A model generated the notes under the pieces. That model was not told where the DNA came from. It did no database searches and worked only from the letters and a program-made list of their open reading frames with translations. From Chromohalobacter canadensis (GTDB taxonomy: Bacteria > Pseudomonadota > Gammaproteobacteria > Pseudomonadales > Halomonadaceae), in contig NZ_JAJQJH010000001.1 in assembly GCF_029544075.1 (NCBI RefSeq), forward strand, positions 310,001 through 374,000: a stretch of 64,000 bases of DNA. Reading direction: 5' to 3'. Position numbers and translations under genes: made by a program. Below, piece after piece: positions 51,722 to 59,450 of this stretch (position 1 is the first letter of the stretch; each line of letters starts with the position of its first letter).

Positions 51722-53152
51722 TCAATGCTCGGGGGCGCGCGGGGCCTGAAAAATGTCGCTGTTGCTATCGCCATGTACCGTCAGGAAGCCTACGAGGCCT
51801 TTCTCGACACGGGCCAGGGCGTGGTCCACCAACGTATATTTACCTGGATAATCGACCTTGAACTCGACCATGGCGGTGCTGCCTGGGGGGACTGAGATGG
51901 TCTGCACATCGGTCAGCGGAGGACTGGTCAACGATCCTAGGTTGTAAACCTTGTCGAAGGTCTCACCGATGATATGAAAACTGGACGTTTTGTTGGGGCC
52001 GCCGACGCCGAAGAAGATACGCACGGTTTCGCCGACTCTGGCTTCCATCTTGTGGATGCCGGTTAATGCGCCAACCGCGCCGTTGAACGTGAAATAGTCG
52101 GGTCTTTCGGCGAGTAGTTTGTCGAGCGAAAATGCTTGAAGACCTGAGCTACCGTGCGGCTCTCGGGTATAGATTTCGCCCTGCATCACATAGAACTCTC
52201 TGTCTACCGGCGTCAGACCTCCTTCGGGCTCGACCAGGATCATGCCGTACATGCCGTTGGCGATATGCTGAGCTACCATCGGCGTCGCGCAGTGATAGAC
52301 ATAAAGCCCCGGCTTCAGGGGCTTGAAGGTAAAACGCCTGGATTGCCCCGGAGCGACTTGTGTAACCTTGCCGCCGCCACCGGGGCCGGTAGCGGCATGC
52401 AGGTCTATCGAGTGGATATGATGGCTGCTTGCGTCATTGGTCAGATTGACGGTGACTGTGTCGCCCACCCGAACACGCAGAAAGGGACCGGGTACCTTGC
52501 GATTGAAGGTCCAGTATGTGTAGCTTGAGTCATCCGCAAGGTGGCCGGTGGCCTCGCTGGCTTCCAGATTCAGTGTGACATGCCGGGGGGCGCGCGTGCC
52601 GACAGGCCGGCCCACTGCAGTAGGGGACTGTGAAATGGTGGCCGTATCGCCGCCAGGCCCTTCCTGTTTGGCCCCTTTCTGTTCTGTCTCTTTCCGTTCT
52701 CTTTCTTCCTGTTTGGGATCAACGATGAACCGGCCGGTCATGCCCATAGACTTGTGACCGGGCAGGGAGCAGTGATACTCGAATGTCCCGCTGTGGTCGG
52801 CTTTGAAGACGATCGTGGTTGTCGCCCCTTGGGTACCGATACGCTCCGAATCGACATTGAATTCGGACACCACGATATCGTGAATTGCGCCATCCCCGTT
52901 GATCAGCTCGATCTGGACGATAGCGCCCTCGGGAGCGTTGAGATCGGGATTGACCTGCCCCTTGATAGCACCGCTTTCGCCGACGAAGGCCCAGTGGTCG
53001 TCGACGATAGCCGTGCGCAATGTGTAGCTTACGTCCGGTGCCGCATCGCTGGAAACGTCGCGACTTTCTTGCGCCGCGAGGCTCGTATCGAACACCAGTC
53101 CGATCAGGAAGAAAAGTATGCAAGCGATCGACTGGCGAGGGGCTGCATTCAT
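51722..53152 (-). CDS. nirK: Copper nitrite reductase NirK with N-terminal cupredoxin domain
   Basis: Periplasmic enzyme of about 476 residues reducing nitrite to NO. A signal peptide (about 1-27) precedes an extra cupredoxin domain at about 45-145 with type-1 copper ligands H91, C128, H133 and M136/138 (IHDIVV, EYHCSLPGHKSMGM). A charged Lys/Glu linker leads to a NirK core with HSIDLHAATG (type-1 and type-2 His, catalytic Asp), YHCATPMVAQHIANGMYG, GALTGIH and SSFHIIG. ATG 53152 has AAGGA upstream. The architecture resembles the Hyphomicrobium denitrificans enzyme. It is preceded by an FNR box. Confidence 0.9.
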   Translation of the reverse strand: MNAAPRQSIACILFFLIGLVFDTSLAAQESRDVSSDAAPDVSYTLRTAIVDDHWAFVGESGAIKGQVNPDLNAPEGAIVQIELINGDGAIHDIVVSEFNVDSERIGTQGATTTIVFKADHSGTFEYHCSLPGHKSMGMTGRFIVDPKQEERERKETEQKGAKQEGPGGDTATISQSPTAVGRPVGTRAPRHVTLNLEASEATGHLADDSSYTYWTFNRKVPGPFLRVRVGDTVTVNLTNDASSHHIHSIDLHAATGPGGGGKVTQVAPGQSRRFTFKPLKPGLYVYHCATPMVAQHIANGMYGMILVEPEGGLTPVDREFYVMQGEIYTREPHGSSGLQAFSLDKLLAERPDYFTFNGAVGALTGIHKMEARVGETVRIFFGVGGPNKTSSFHIIGETFDKVYNLGSLTSPPLTDVQTISVPPGSTAMVEFKVDYPGKYTLVDHALARVEKGLVGFLTVHGDSNSDIFQAPRAPEH

Positions 53153-53222
53153 CAAGGTCTTATCCTTGCTGAGACGAACTTGAAATATGCCCGAAAAATA
53201 ACACTCCAAGGGGGCTCCATGA

Positions 53223-53236
53223 TTGATTCGACTCAA
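53223..53236 (-). promoter_or_regulatory. FNR-type box upstream of nirK
   Basis: TTGAT-TCGA-CTCAA matches the FNR consensus at 9 of 10 positions and lies 71 bp before the nirK start, between nirK and the sirB2 stop. Confidence 0.65.
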
Positions 53237-53264
53237 GGAAGCTCGACTTCGGGTTCGCCGATTT

Positions 53265-53654
53265 TCAGACAGAGCGTAGCCAGGAAAGCGGATGGTGATT
53301 GATGGCTACCCCGACGATATACATGAAGATGGCGATCGCGACGAGTGCCGCCGCGGCGCGGATAGTCGGCGTCCTGCCGCGCTTGATGGCCAGGGTGCCA
53401 ATGATGATGTAGGCCACCAGGCCGACCAGCTTGGCCGCCAGCCACGGGTGCTGGGTAGGCCAGGCTTTCGACATGGCCATCAGTGTGATACCCGCCGCCA
53501 GCAGTACCGTATCGATTAGATGCGGCAACACCTTCACCCAGCGCTGCCGACGTCGCGGCGACTCCCTTACCGACCACCAGGCGCGCAGGCTGAATAGCGC
53601 CAGACTGAGAGCGGCGGCGGTGATGTGGATCTGCTTGATCAGGGAATAGTCCAT
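53265..53654 (-). CDS. SirB2-family membrane protein
   Basis: Small integral membrane protein of 129 residues with four hydrophobic helices (IHITAAALSLALFSLRAWWS, VLPHLIDTVLLAAGITLM, LVGLVAYIIIGTLAI, LVAIAIFMYIVGVAI). It matches the SirB2 family, of unknown function. Its ATG begins one base after the TAG of the upstream NrdG-like gene (TAGTATG), so it is translationally coupled. It is last in the ubiU-ubiV-(nrdG-like)-sirB2 unit. Confidence 0.78.
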   Translation of the reverse strand: MDYSLIKQIHITAAALSLALFSLRAWWSVRESPRRRQRWVKVLPHLIDTVLLAAGITLMAMSKAWPTQHPWLAAKLVGLVAYIIIGTLAIKRGRTPTIRAAAALVAIAIFMYIVGVAINHHPLSWLRSV

Positions 53655-53655
53655 A

Positions 53656-54405
53656 CTAATTCTCAGTACGAAGGAGTGGCGGTGGCGGACGCTCAATCGC
53701 GACGGACTCGAAATACGACGCGAGTCGCGAGACCAGCAGATCCAAGGCATGGTCCGAGGGGGCGCCAGCCGGAGGCCGTGCCTGGTTCGGATTGAGGCAC
53801 TTTTGAAGAACATAATGGCGTACACCGCAATCGGCCAGTGACATGGCCAGCCTCTCCAGGTCGCGCAGCGAAAAGGTACGCCAGTGTAGGGACGTGCGGC
53901 ACTCCAGCTCGATCCTGCTATCCAGCAACAGTGCCAGACTCTGCATATTGCGGTGCCATATACCTTTCTTTTCGCGGGTGTGGCCGGCCTTCATGCTCCA
54001 GCCTCTGATGTCGAGTCTTACCCAATCCAGCCAGGGAAGCGCCTTGGACAGGCGCTTCGGGTAGAGGCCTGTCGTGTGCAACCCGGTGTCGAAATCGCGA
54101 GACTTGATGTCGTGTAGCGCCGTAGGTAGTTCGTGGTGAAGCGTCGGTTCGCCACCACCGATCACCACCCCATCCAACAGGCCATGCCGACGATCGAGCA
54201 AAGCGCATACGTCTCGCCATTCATATGGCTTGTTGCGCTGGTGTGGCGTCATTCGCACGTTGTGGCAATACCCACACCTTGGCGAGCCGTCCCGCAGGAA
54301 TATCGCACAGGCTCGACGCTTGGGAAATTCCTGTGTCGTCAGTGGTACCAGGCCAACGATCGGCAGGGAGGCGGAAGAGACATTGATAAACATGGGGTTT
54401 TCCAT
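53656..54405 (-). CDS. NrdG-like radical-SAM paralogue missing the first cluster cysteine
   Basis: Protein of about 249 residues paralogous to the NrdG encoded at 56.5-57.2 kb. Shared blocks are GGGEPTLHHELP, GLHTTGLYPKRL, ALPWLDWVRLD and ECRTSLHWRTF. The CxxxCxxC cluster motif reads GSPRCGYCHN where the paralogue has CPLRCGYCHN, so the first cysteine is replaced by glycine. Classical radical-SAM chemistry is therefore doubtful. ATG 54405 or 54414 could be the start. Base composition looks lower in GC than in its neighbours. It is coupled to sirB2. Confidence 0.72.
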   Translation of the reverse strand: MENPMFINVSSASLPIVGLVPLTTQEFPKRRACAIFLRDGSPRCGYCHNVRMTPHQRNKPYEWRDVCALLDRRHGLLDGVVIGGGEPTLHHELPTALHDIKSRDFDTGLHTTGLYPKRLSKALPWLDWVRLDIRGWSMKAGHTREKKGIWHRNMQSLALLLDSRIELECRTSLHWRTFSLRDLERLAMSLADCGVRHYVLQKCLNPNQARPPAGAPSDHALDLLVSRLASYFESVAIERPPPPLLRTEN

Positions 54406-54488
54406 ATGTGTCATGGCTCTTGTGGTCGGAGACGGGGGCGACTTCGAGGGAGAAGGATGAACCCTGGGGACTCGGAGTCCTCGATATA

Positions 54489-55412
54489 TCAGCTGAGAGC
54501 CGCCTTCTGGTGGCTGTTGTCCATGCCGGGACGGCCGTGCCAGAAGCCGTCGCAGATATCGGCATCGACCAGAGCCAATGGGTCGGGCGTGGGTTGCTCG
54601 CCCCGTCGCGCGGCGTCGAAAGCGGCGACTACCTTGGCCATGCCTTCGGCGCGGGGGCTCAGGTGTGCCACGCCGACGCCCATATCGGCCATGTCGCCTA
54701 CCTCGTGGCGCAGATCCTGGCAGGCTCCGGAAAGGGTTTGGATGCCGTTCAGCGTGAAGACCTCCTTCGACTCCTGAGAGCGCAGCGGTAGCCCTTCGGG
54801 ATGCTTCTGGCACACGAACTGGCAGCGGTCCTTGGGCTTCCGGTAGCGCCGGGCGGTGAAGCAGCGCGACGACCAGGCCAACGGCAGGTGGCCGTAGGCG
54901 AACACTTCGCAGGGCTGGTCGAGTCCCTCGGCACGGCAGTCGGCGAGCAGGCGGGCCAGGTCGTCGCGCGACATCTCCACCGGGGCGTGCCAGCGCTGCA
55001 TGCCGGCGCGGGCCATGACGCCGATCGTTGCCGGGTTGTAGAGGTTGAGCGCAGCCCCGGCGATGAAGGGCGCACGGGCGGCGGATAGGTGATGCAGGGC
55101 GCTCTGGTCGTTGGCCTCGATGATGAACTCGCCGTTGTCGCACAGCTTGCGCAGGTCGCGCAGATCGGCCTCGGATTCGATCAGCGTCTGGCTCGACAGC
55201 ACTACCTGCTTGCCGCTCTGGGTCAGTTCGCGGCCTAGCCCTAACCAGTCGTCGAGCTTCATGTCGCGACGACGCGAGCAGACCGACTCGCCCAGGTAGA
55301 CGATCTCTACCGGCCAGTCGGCGGCCTCGCGATAGAAGTTGGCGTAGCGCTCGAGGGTCCAGTAGAAGAGCACCGGGCCCAGCGACAATTGCAGCGTCTC
55401 GGGGATGGACAT
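54489..55412 (-). CDS. ubiV: UbiV, O2-independent ubiquinone hydroxylation protein
   Basis: Peptidase-U32-family protein of 307 residues. With UbiU it forms a 4Fe-4S complex that hydroxylates ubiquinone precursors without oxygen. Cysteines visible are in GESVCSRRR, SSRCFTARR, KDRCQFVCQ, the expected four-cysteine set. It starts 10 bp after ubiU ends. It supplies ubiquinone during denitrification. The third partner, UbiT, is not in the window. Confidence 0.88.
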   Translation of the reverse strand: MSIPETLQLSLGPVLFYWTLERYANFYREAADWPVEIVYLGESVCSRRRDMKLDDWLGLGRELTQSGKQVVLSSQTLIESEADLRDLRKLCDNGEFIIEANDQSALHHLSAARAPFIAGAALNLYNPATIGVMARAGMQRWHAPVEMSRDDLARLLADCRAEGLDQPCEVFAYGHLPLAWSSRCFTARRYRKPKDRCQFVCQKHPEGLPLRSQESKEVFTLNGIQTLSGACQDLRHEVGDMADMGVGVAHLSPRAEGMAKVVAAFDAARRGEQPTPDPLALVDADICDGFWHGRPGMDNSHQKAALS

Positions 55413-55421
55413 GACTCTCTC

Positions 55422-56417
55422 CTATTTCCAACTGCGTTCGTAGGCGCCCAGGGTGGTGGTCGCGCCCTCGGAGACTTCGCCGAGACCGGCTACCCAGGCG
55501 GGATCGGGATGGAAGCGCTCGGGGGTGCGTTCGAGGCGGTCGAGCGCCTGACGCCAGATATCGGCGACCTTCGAAACGTAGGCGGGGCTGCGTTGGCGCC
55601 CCTCGATCTTCACCGCACTGATGCCCAGCTCGGCAAGCTCCGGCAACAGTTCCAGAGTGTTGAGGCTGGTGGGCTCTTCGATGGCATGGTAGGTCTCGCC
55701 GCCCACCTCGAAGCGCCCCTTGCACAGGGTGGGGTAACCGGCCCGCTCACCCTCGCCGTAGCGGTCGATCAGCACGCCGTTCAAGCGCGACTCGAGCCCC
55801 TCGGTGGTTTCCTCCCAGCGCACATGGGCCGCCGGCGAGCAGACCCCGCGGGTGTTGGGCGATTCCCCGGTGAGGTAGGAGGAGAGATAGCAGCGCCCCT
55901 CGGCCATGATGCACAGGCTGCCGAAGGCGAATACCTCGAGCTCCACCGGGCTCTGCCTGGCCAGGTCGCGCACTTGGGTGATGGAGAGTACCCGTGGCAG
56001 CACGGCGCGTGTGATGCCGAACTGGTCGTGATAGAAGCGTAGCGCCTCATGGCTGGTGGCCGAGCCCTGTACCGAGAGGTGGCGGGCCATGTCGGGATGG
56101 CGCCGGGCAGCGTAGTCGAGTAGCCCCATGTCGGCCAGGATCAGCGCGTCGACGCCGAGTTCGGCGGCCTGATCCACGGCGCGGGTCCACTGCACCCAGC
56201 CGTCGGGCTGCGGATAAGTGTTGATGGCGCAGAACACCCGCGTACTACGGGCATGAGCGTAGTCGATACCCTCGCGAGCGCGCTTGTCGGTGAAGTTGAG
56301 GCCGGCGAACTGTCGGGCGTTGGTGGCGTTCTGGAAGCCGAAATAGACGGCATCGGCGCCTTCGTCCACGGCCCGTTTCAGGGCGGGCAGGTTGCCAGCC
56401 GGGCAGACGAGTTCCAT
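55422..56417 (-). CDS. ubiU: UbiU, O2-independent ubiquinone hydroxylation protein
   Basis: U32-family protein of 331 residues starting MELVCPAGNLPALKRAVDEG. EVFAFGSLCIMAEGRCYLSS and GVCSPAAHVRW hold cluster-binding cysteines, and AVKIEGRQRSPAYV is a family block. It is first in its operon and is followed by ubiV. An FNR-like box 60-73 bp upstream suggests anaerobic induction. Confidence 0.9.
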   Translation of the reverse strand: MELVCPAGNLPALKRAVDEGADAVYFGFQNATNARQFAGLNFTDKRAREGIDYAHARSTRVFCAINTYPQPDGWVQWTRAVDQAAELGVDALILADMGLLDYAARRHPDMARHLSVQGSATSHEALRFYHDQFGITRAVLPRVLSITQVRDLARQSPVELEVFAFGSLCIMAEGRCYLSSYLTGESPNTRGVCSPAAHVRWEETTEGLESRLNGVLIDRYGEGERAGYPTLCKGRFEVGGETYHAIEEPTSLNTLELLPELAELGISAVKIEGRQRSPAYVSKVADIWRQALDRLERTPERFHPDPAWVAGLGEVSEGATTTLGAYERSWK

Positions 56418-56476
56418 GTCGCTCTCCTCGTGGTTTCAAAGCCCGACCATTTTAGTCGAGTATTCGACGTCGACTG

Positions 56477-56490
56477 TTGATTCTGGTCAT
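56477..56490 (-). promoter_or_regulatory. FNR-like box upstream of ubiU
   Basis: TTGAT-TCTG-GTCAT differs from the FNR consensus at the last base. It lies in the 100-bp gap between nrdG and ubiU and probably drives ubiU-ubiV-(nrdG-like)-sirB2. Confidence 0.5.
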
Positions 56491-56517
56491 GGCGAAGTGT
56501 GGTTCGTGAATGATGGC

Positions 56518-57243
56518 TCAGTCGCGCAGTTCGAGCCTTTCGAAGGTGGGGCGTAGCGTCGTGAGTAGCGATTCCAGGGCCTCGCCGTCAGGGCGTCGTG
56601 GCGGTGGGGTGGCATAGCTGGGGTCCAGGCACTGCCCCGTGCGCGCCAACTGGATGGCATAGCGAGCGACGCCGCGTTCGGCGAGATCGAGCGCCAGCCG
56701 CTGCAGGCTCGCCAGGTCGAAATCGCGCCAATGCACCGTGGTGCGGCACTCGAAGGGAATGCCGCTCTCCAGCAGCAATGCCAGGCTGCGCTCATGGGCG
56801 GCAGCCATGCCGGGGCGACCGACGATGCGGTCGAAATCGGCGTCGGCTCCCTTGACGTCCAGTCCCACCCAGTCGAGCCAGGGCAACAGTGCCTGCAAGC
56901 GCCGTGGATAGACCCCGGCGGTATGCAGCCCCACCTTGAAGCCCAGGGTGCGGGCCCGCTCGGCGGCTGCGGGAAGGCCGGCATGCAGCGTGGGCTCGCC
57001 ACCGCTGAACACGACGGCTTCCAGCAGGCCCTGGCGGCGTTCGAGAAACGCCTCGATCTTGGCCCACTCCTCGGGGGTGGCCTTGCGCGGTTCGAGCATC
57101 TGCGGGTTGTGGCAGTAGCCACAACGCAGCGGGCAGCCCTGCAGAAAGATCACACAGGACAGGTGGTCGGGGTAGTCCAGGGTGGTCATGGGCGTGAGGC
57201 CGGCCACGGGCAGCCGTAGCCGGTGAGTATCGGTGTCGGTCAT
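56518..57243 (-). CDS. nrdG: Anaerobic ribonucleotide reductase activating protein NrdG
   Basis: Radical-SAM activase of 241 residues that installs the glycyl radical on class III ribonucleotide reductase. The cluster motif is intact (CPLRCGYCHN near residue 36), and FSGGEPTLHAGLP and LDWVGLDVKG are further family blocks. It follows nrdD and the small glycyl-radical gene. A GC-rich stem-loop lies just before its RBS (GGGATAGG). Confidence 0.9.
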   Translation of the reverse strand: MTDTDTHRLRLPVAGLTPMTTLDYPDHLSCVIFLQGCPLRCGYCHNPQMLEPRKATPEEWAKIEAFLERRQGLLEAVVFSGGEPTLHAGLPAAAERARTLGFKVGLHTAGVYPRRLQALLPWLDWVGLDVKGADADFDRIVGRPGMAAAHERSLALLLESGIPFECRTTVHWRDFDLASLQRLALDLAERGVARYAIQLARTGQCLDPSYATPPPRRPDGEALESLLTTLRPTFERLELRD

Positions 57244-57254
57244 GGCCTATCCCG

Positions 57255-57278
57255 GCCGGGCGCCTGTGGACGCCCGGC
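57255..57278 (-). other. Intercistronic stem-loop before nrdG
   Basis: GCCGGGCG pairs perfectly with CGCCCGGC over an 8-nt loop. It lies between the glycyl-radical ORF stop and the nrdG start and has no T-run, so it is more likely to tune mRNA stability or translation than to terminate. Confidence 0.55.
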
Positions 57279-57290
57279 ATCGTGGTGGGT

Positions 57291-57461
57291 TCAGAAGGAG
57301 GCGGCGCGCTCGCTGAAGTGGCGACGCTCGCGGTGTTCGGACTGCTTGCCGCGGTTGAACTGGCTGACCGGGCGATGGTATCCCATCACGCGAGTCCAGA
57401 CCTCGCAGCGCTGGCGCTGTTCGGTAGGCAGGTTCTCGATGGAGTGGTCGGAGTGGTTCAT
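57291..57461 (-). CDS. Separate glycyl-radical domain of class III ribonucleotide reductase
   Basis: Protein of 56 residues with an excellent RBS (AAGGAG, 6 nt). The core RCEVWTRVMGYHRP followed by FNRGKQSEHRERRHF matches the C-terminal glycyl-radical segment of full-length NrdD (E. coli has RRVCGYL and then FNAGKQEEVKRR). The upstream nrdD gene stops just before this segment, so the radical-bearing glycine is supplied in trans, comparable to GrcA/YfiD for pyruvate formate-lyase. It lies 29 bp after nrdD and 47 bp before nrdG. Confidence 0.85.
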   Translation of the reverse strand: MNHSDHSIENLPTEQRQRCEVWTRVMGYHRPVSQFNRGKQSEHRERRHFSERAASF

Positions 57462-57490
57462 GCAATGCTCCTTCTCAGGTTGAGGGTGCC

Positions 57491-59224
57491 TCAGGCCGGG
57501 GTCGCGGCCTGGGAGGCGCGTCTTGCCAGAAGCGCGTCGTCGCACGTCGGGCAGAACTCGTGTTCACCGGCCAGATAGCCGTGTACCGGACAGATCGAGA
57601 AGGTCGGTGTCACGGTGAGGTAAGGCAGCCGGAAGCGTGATAGGGCGGTGTGCACCAGTTGCTTGCAGGCCCGTGCCGAGGAAAGTTTCTCGCGCATGTA
57701 GAGATGCAGCACGGTGCCGCCGGTATAGCGGGTTTGCAGCGGATCCTGGTGGAGCAGCGCCTCGAAGGGGTCGTCGGTGAACCCCACCGGCAGCTGGCTG
57801 GAGTTGGTGTAGTAGGGGGCCTCTGGCGTACCGGCCTGGAGAATGCCGGAAAAGCGTTTCCGGTCTTCCCTGGCGAAACGATGGGTAGTGCCCTCGGCCG
57901 GGGTCGCCTCCAGGTTGTAGAGGTGGCCGGTGCTTTCCTGGAACTCGCGCATCCGCTCGCGGACGTGATCCAGCAGTTCCAGGGCCAGTTGCTGACCTTC
58001 CGGGGCGGCGATATCGAAGCGGTCGGCACTGAAGTTGCGCACCATCTCGTTGAGGCCGTTCACACCCAGCGTCGAGAAGTGGTTGCGCAGCGTGCCCAGG
58101 TAGCGCTGGCTGTAGGGGTATAGGCCGTCGTCCATCCACCGCTGGATGCACTCGCGCTTGATCTCCAGGCTGTCGCGGCCCAGTTCCAGCAGCCGGTCCA
58201 GCTCTTTGAGGAGCCCCGCCTTGTCATCGGCGAAGCGGTGCCCCAGGCGCGCGCAGTTGATCGTCACCACGCCCAGCGAGCCGGTCTGCTCGGCGCTGCC
58301 GAACAGGCCGTTACCGCGTTTGAGCAGTTCGCTGAGGTCGAGCTGCAGCCGGCAGCACATGGAGCGCACCATGTGCGGCTCCAGGTCAGAGTTGAGTAAG
58401 TTCTGGAAGTAGGGAAGGCCGTACTTGGCGGTCAGCGCGAAGAGCCGCTCGGCGTTGTCGCTCTCCCAGTCGAAATCCGCGGTGATGTTGTAGGTGGGGA
58501 TCGGGAAGGTGAAGACCCGGCCGCGGCAGTCGCCCTCCTCCATCACTTCCAGGTAGGCGCGGTTGAGCAGATCCATCTCGGCCTGTAGCTCGCCGTAGGT
58601 GAAGGGCTGCTCTTCGCCGCCGATGACCGGAACCTGATCGCGCAGGTCCTGCGGGCAGATCCAGTCGAAGGTGAGGTTGGTGAAGGGTGTCTGGCTGCCC
58701 CAGCGCGACGGCACGTTAAGGTTGTAGATGAACTCCTGCACCGCTTGTTTCACCGCTGGATAGTCGAGCCGGTCCTCGCGTACGAAGGGTGCCAGGTAGG
58801 TATCGAAGGAGCTGAACGCCTGGGCGCCGGCCCACTCGTTCTGCAGGGTGCCGAGGAAGTTGACCATTTGGCCCAGGGCGCTGGATAGATGCTTGGGCGG
58901 TGCGCTTTCGGCCCGTCCCGGCACGCCCTTGAAACCCTCGGCAAGCAGGGTGCGCAGTGACCAGCCGGCACAGTAGCCGCTGAGCATATCCAGATCGTGG
59001 ATGTGCAGGTCGCCCTGGCGGTGCGCTGCACCCACCGCAGCAGGATAGATCTCGTTGAGCCAGTAGTTGGCGATCAGCTTGCCCGAGGCGTTGAGGATCA
59101 GCCCTCCCAGGGAGTAGCCCTGATTGGCGTTGGCATTGATGCGCCAATCGGCGCGTTGCAGGTATTCGTTGACGGTCGAGGCGACGTCGATGGTGTGATG
59201 GCGCTGCACGGAGGGACTTGTCAC
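57491..59224 (-). CDS. nrdD: Class III anaerobic ribonucleotide reductase catalytic protein NrdD, lacking the glycyl-radical segment
   Basis: Makes deoxyribonucleotides without oxygen. It has 577 residues with a GTG start at 59224 supported by GGAG at 6 nt. NANANQGYSLGGLILNASGK, HIHDLDMLSGYCAGWSL and TFPIPTYNITADFDW are NrdD core blocks. The C-terminal metal site is CPVHGYLAGEHEFCPTC. The protein ends about 15 residues later without the expected RVxGY loop, which is instead encoded by the next small gene. The ATP-cone domain typical of many NrdD proteins is also absent at the N-terminus. Confidence 0.9.
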   Translation of the reverse strand: MTSPSVQRHHTIDVASTVNEYLQRADWRINANANQGYSLGGLILNASGKLIANYWLNEIYPAAVGAAHRQGDLHIHDLDMLSGYCAGWSLRTLLAEGFKGVPGRAESAPPKHLSSALGQMVNFLGTLQNEWAGAQAFSSFDTYLAPFVREDRLDYPAVKQAVQEFIYNLNVPSRWGSQTPFTNLTFDWICPQDLRDQVPVIGGEEQPFTYGELQAEMDLLNRAYLEVMEEGDCRGRVFTFPIPTYNITADFDWESDNAERLFALTAKYGLPYFQNLLNSDLEPHMVRSMCCRLQLDLSELLKRGNGLFGSAEQTGSLGVVTINCARLGHRFADDKAGLLKELDRLLELGRDSLEIKRECIQRWMDDGLYPYSQRYLGTLRNHFSTLGVNGLNEMVRNFSADRFDIAAPEGQQLALELLDHVRERMREFQESTGHLYNLEATPAEGTTHRFAREDRKRFSGILQAGTPEAPYYTNSSQLPVGFTDDPFEALLHQDPLQTRYTGGTVLHLYMREKLSSARACKQLVHTALSRFRLPYLTVTPTFSICPVHGYLAGEHEFCPTCDDALLARRASQAATPA

Positions 59225-59264
59225 CGCTTACTCCCATATATGGTATTGAGATTTTTAAAATGCA

Positions 59265-59432
59265 CTACATGATGTGCTTCCAAGCGTAGGCGCCCCAGAG
59301 TTGAAAAGACATGATGCAGATCAGGAAAAGGACAATCGGTGGTGATACCCGCTTGAACGGGGCTGCCGGGGTCAGGTCGACCGGGGGGGAAACCGGCACA
59401 CCGTATGAAGAAAGGATGACCGCAGGGGCCAT
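59265..59432 (-). CDS. Putative 55-residue single-helix membrane protein after norZ
   Basis: An ORF of 55 codons starts 19 bp after the norZ stop. It reads as a proline-rich N-terminus, then PFKRVSPPIVLFLICIMSFQ and LWGAYAWKHIM, that is one transmembrane helix with a basic residue pair before it. The RBS is poor. The position suggests a small partner of the quinol NO reductase, but no homology is recognised. It may be spurious. It covers most of the gap between norZ and nrdD. Confidence 0.4.
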   Translation of the reverse strand: MAPAVILSSYGVPVSPPVDLTPAAPFKRVSPPIVLFLICIMSFQLWGAYAWKHIM

Positions 59433-59450
59433 CCTGTGAGGAGGGGAGTA

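Noticed and set aside
54415-55725. Long upstream extension of the NrdG-like frame
   Set aside because: It runs out of frame through ubiV and into ubiU and is arginine/proline-rich; the homologous region begins near 54405.
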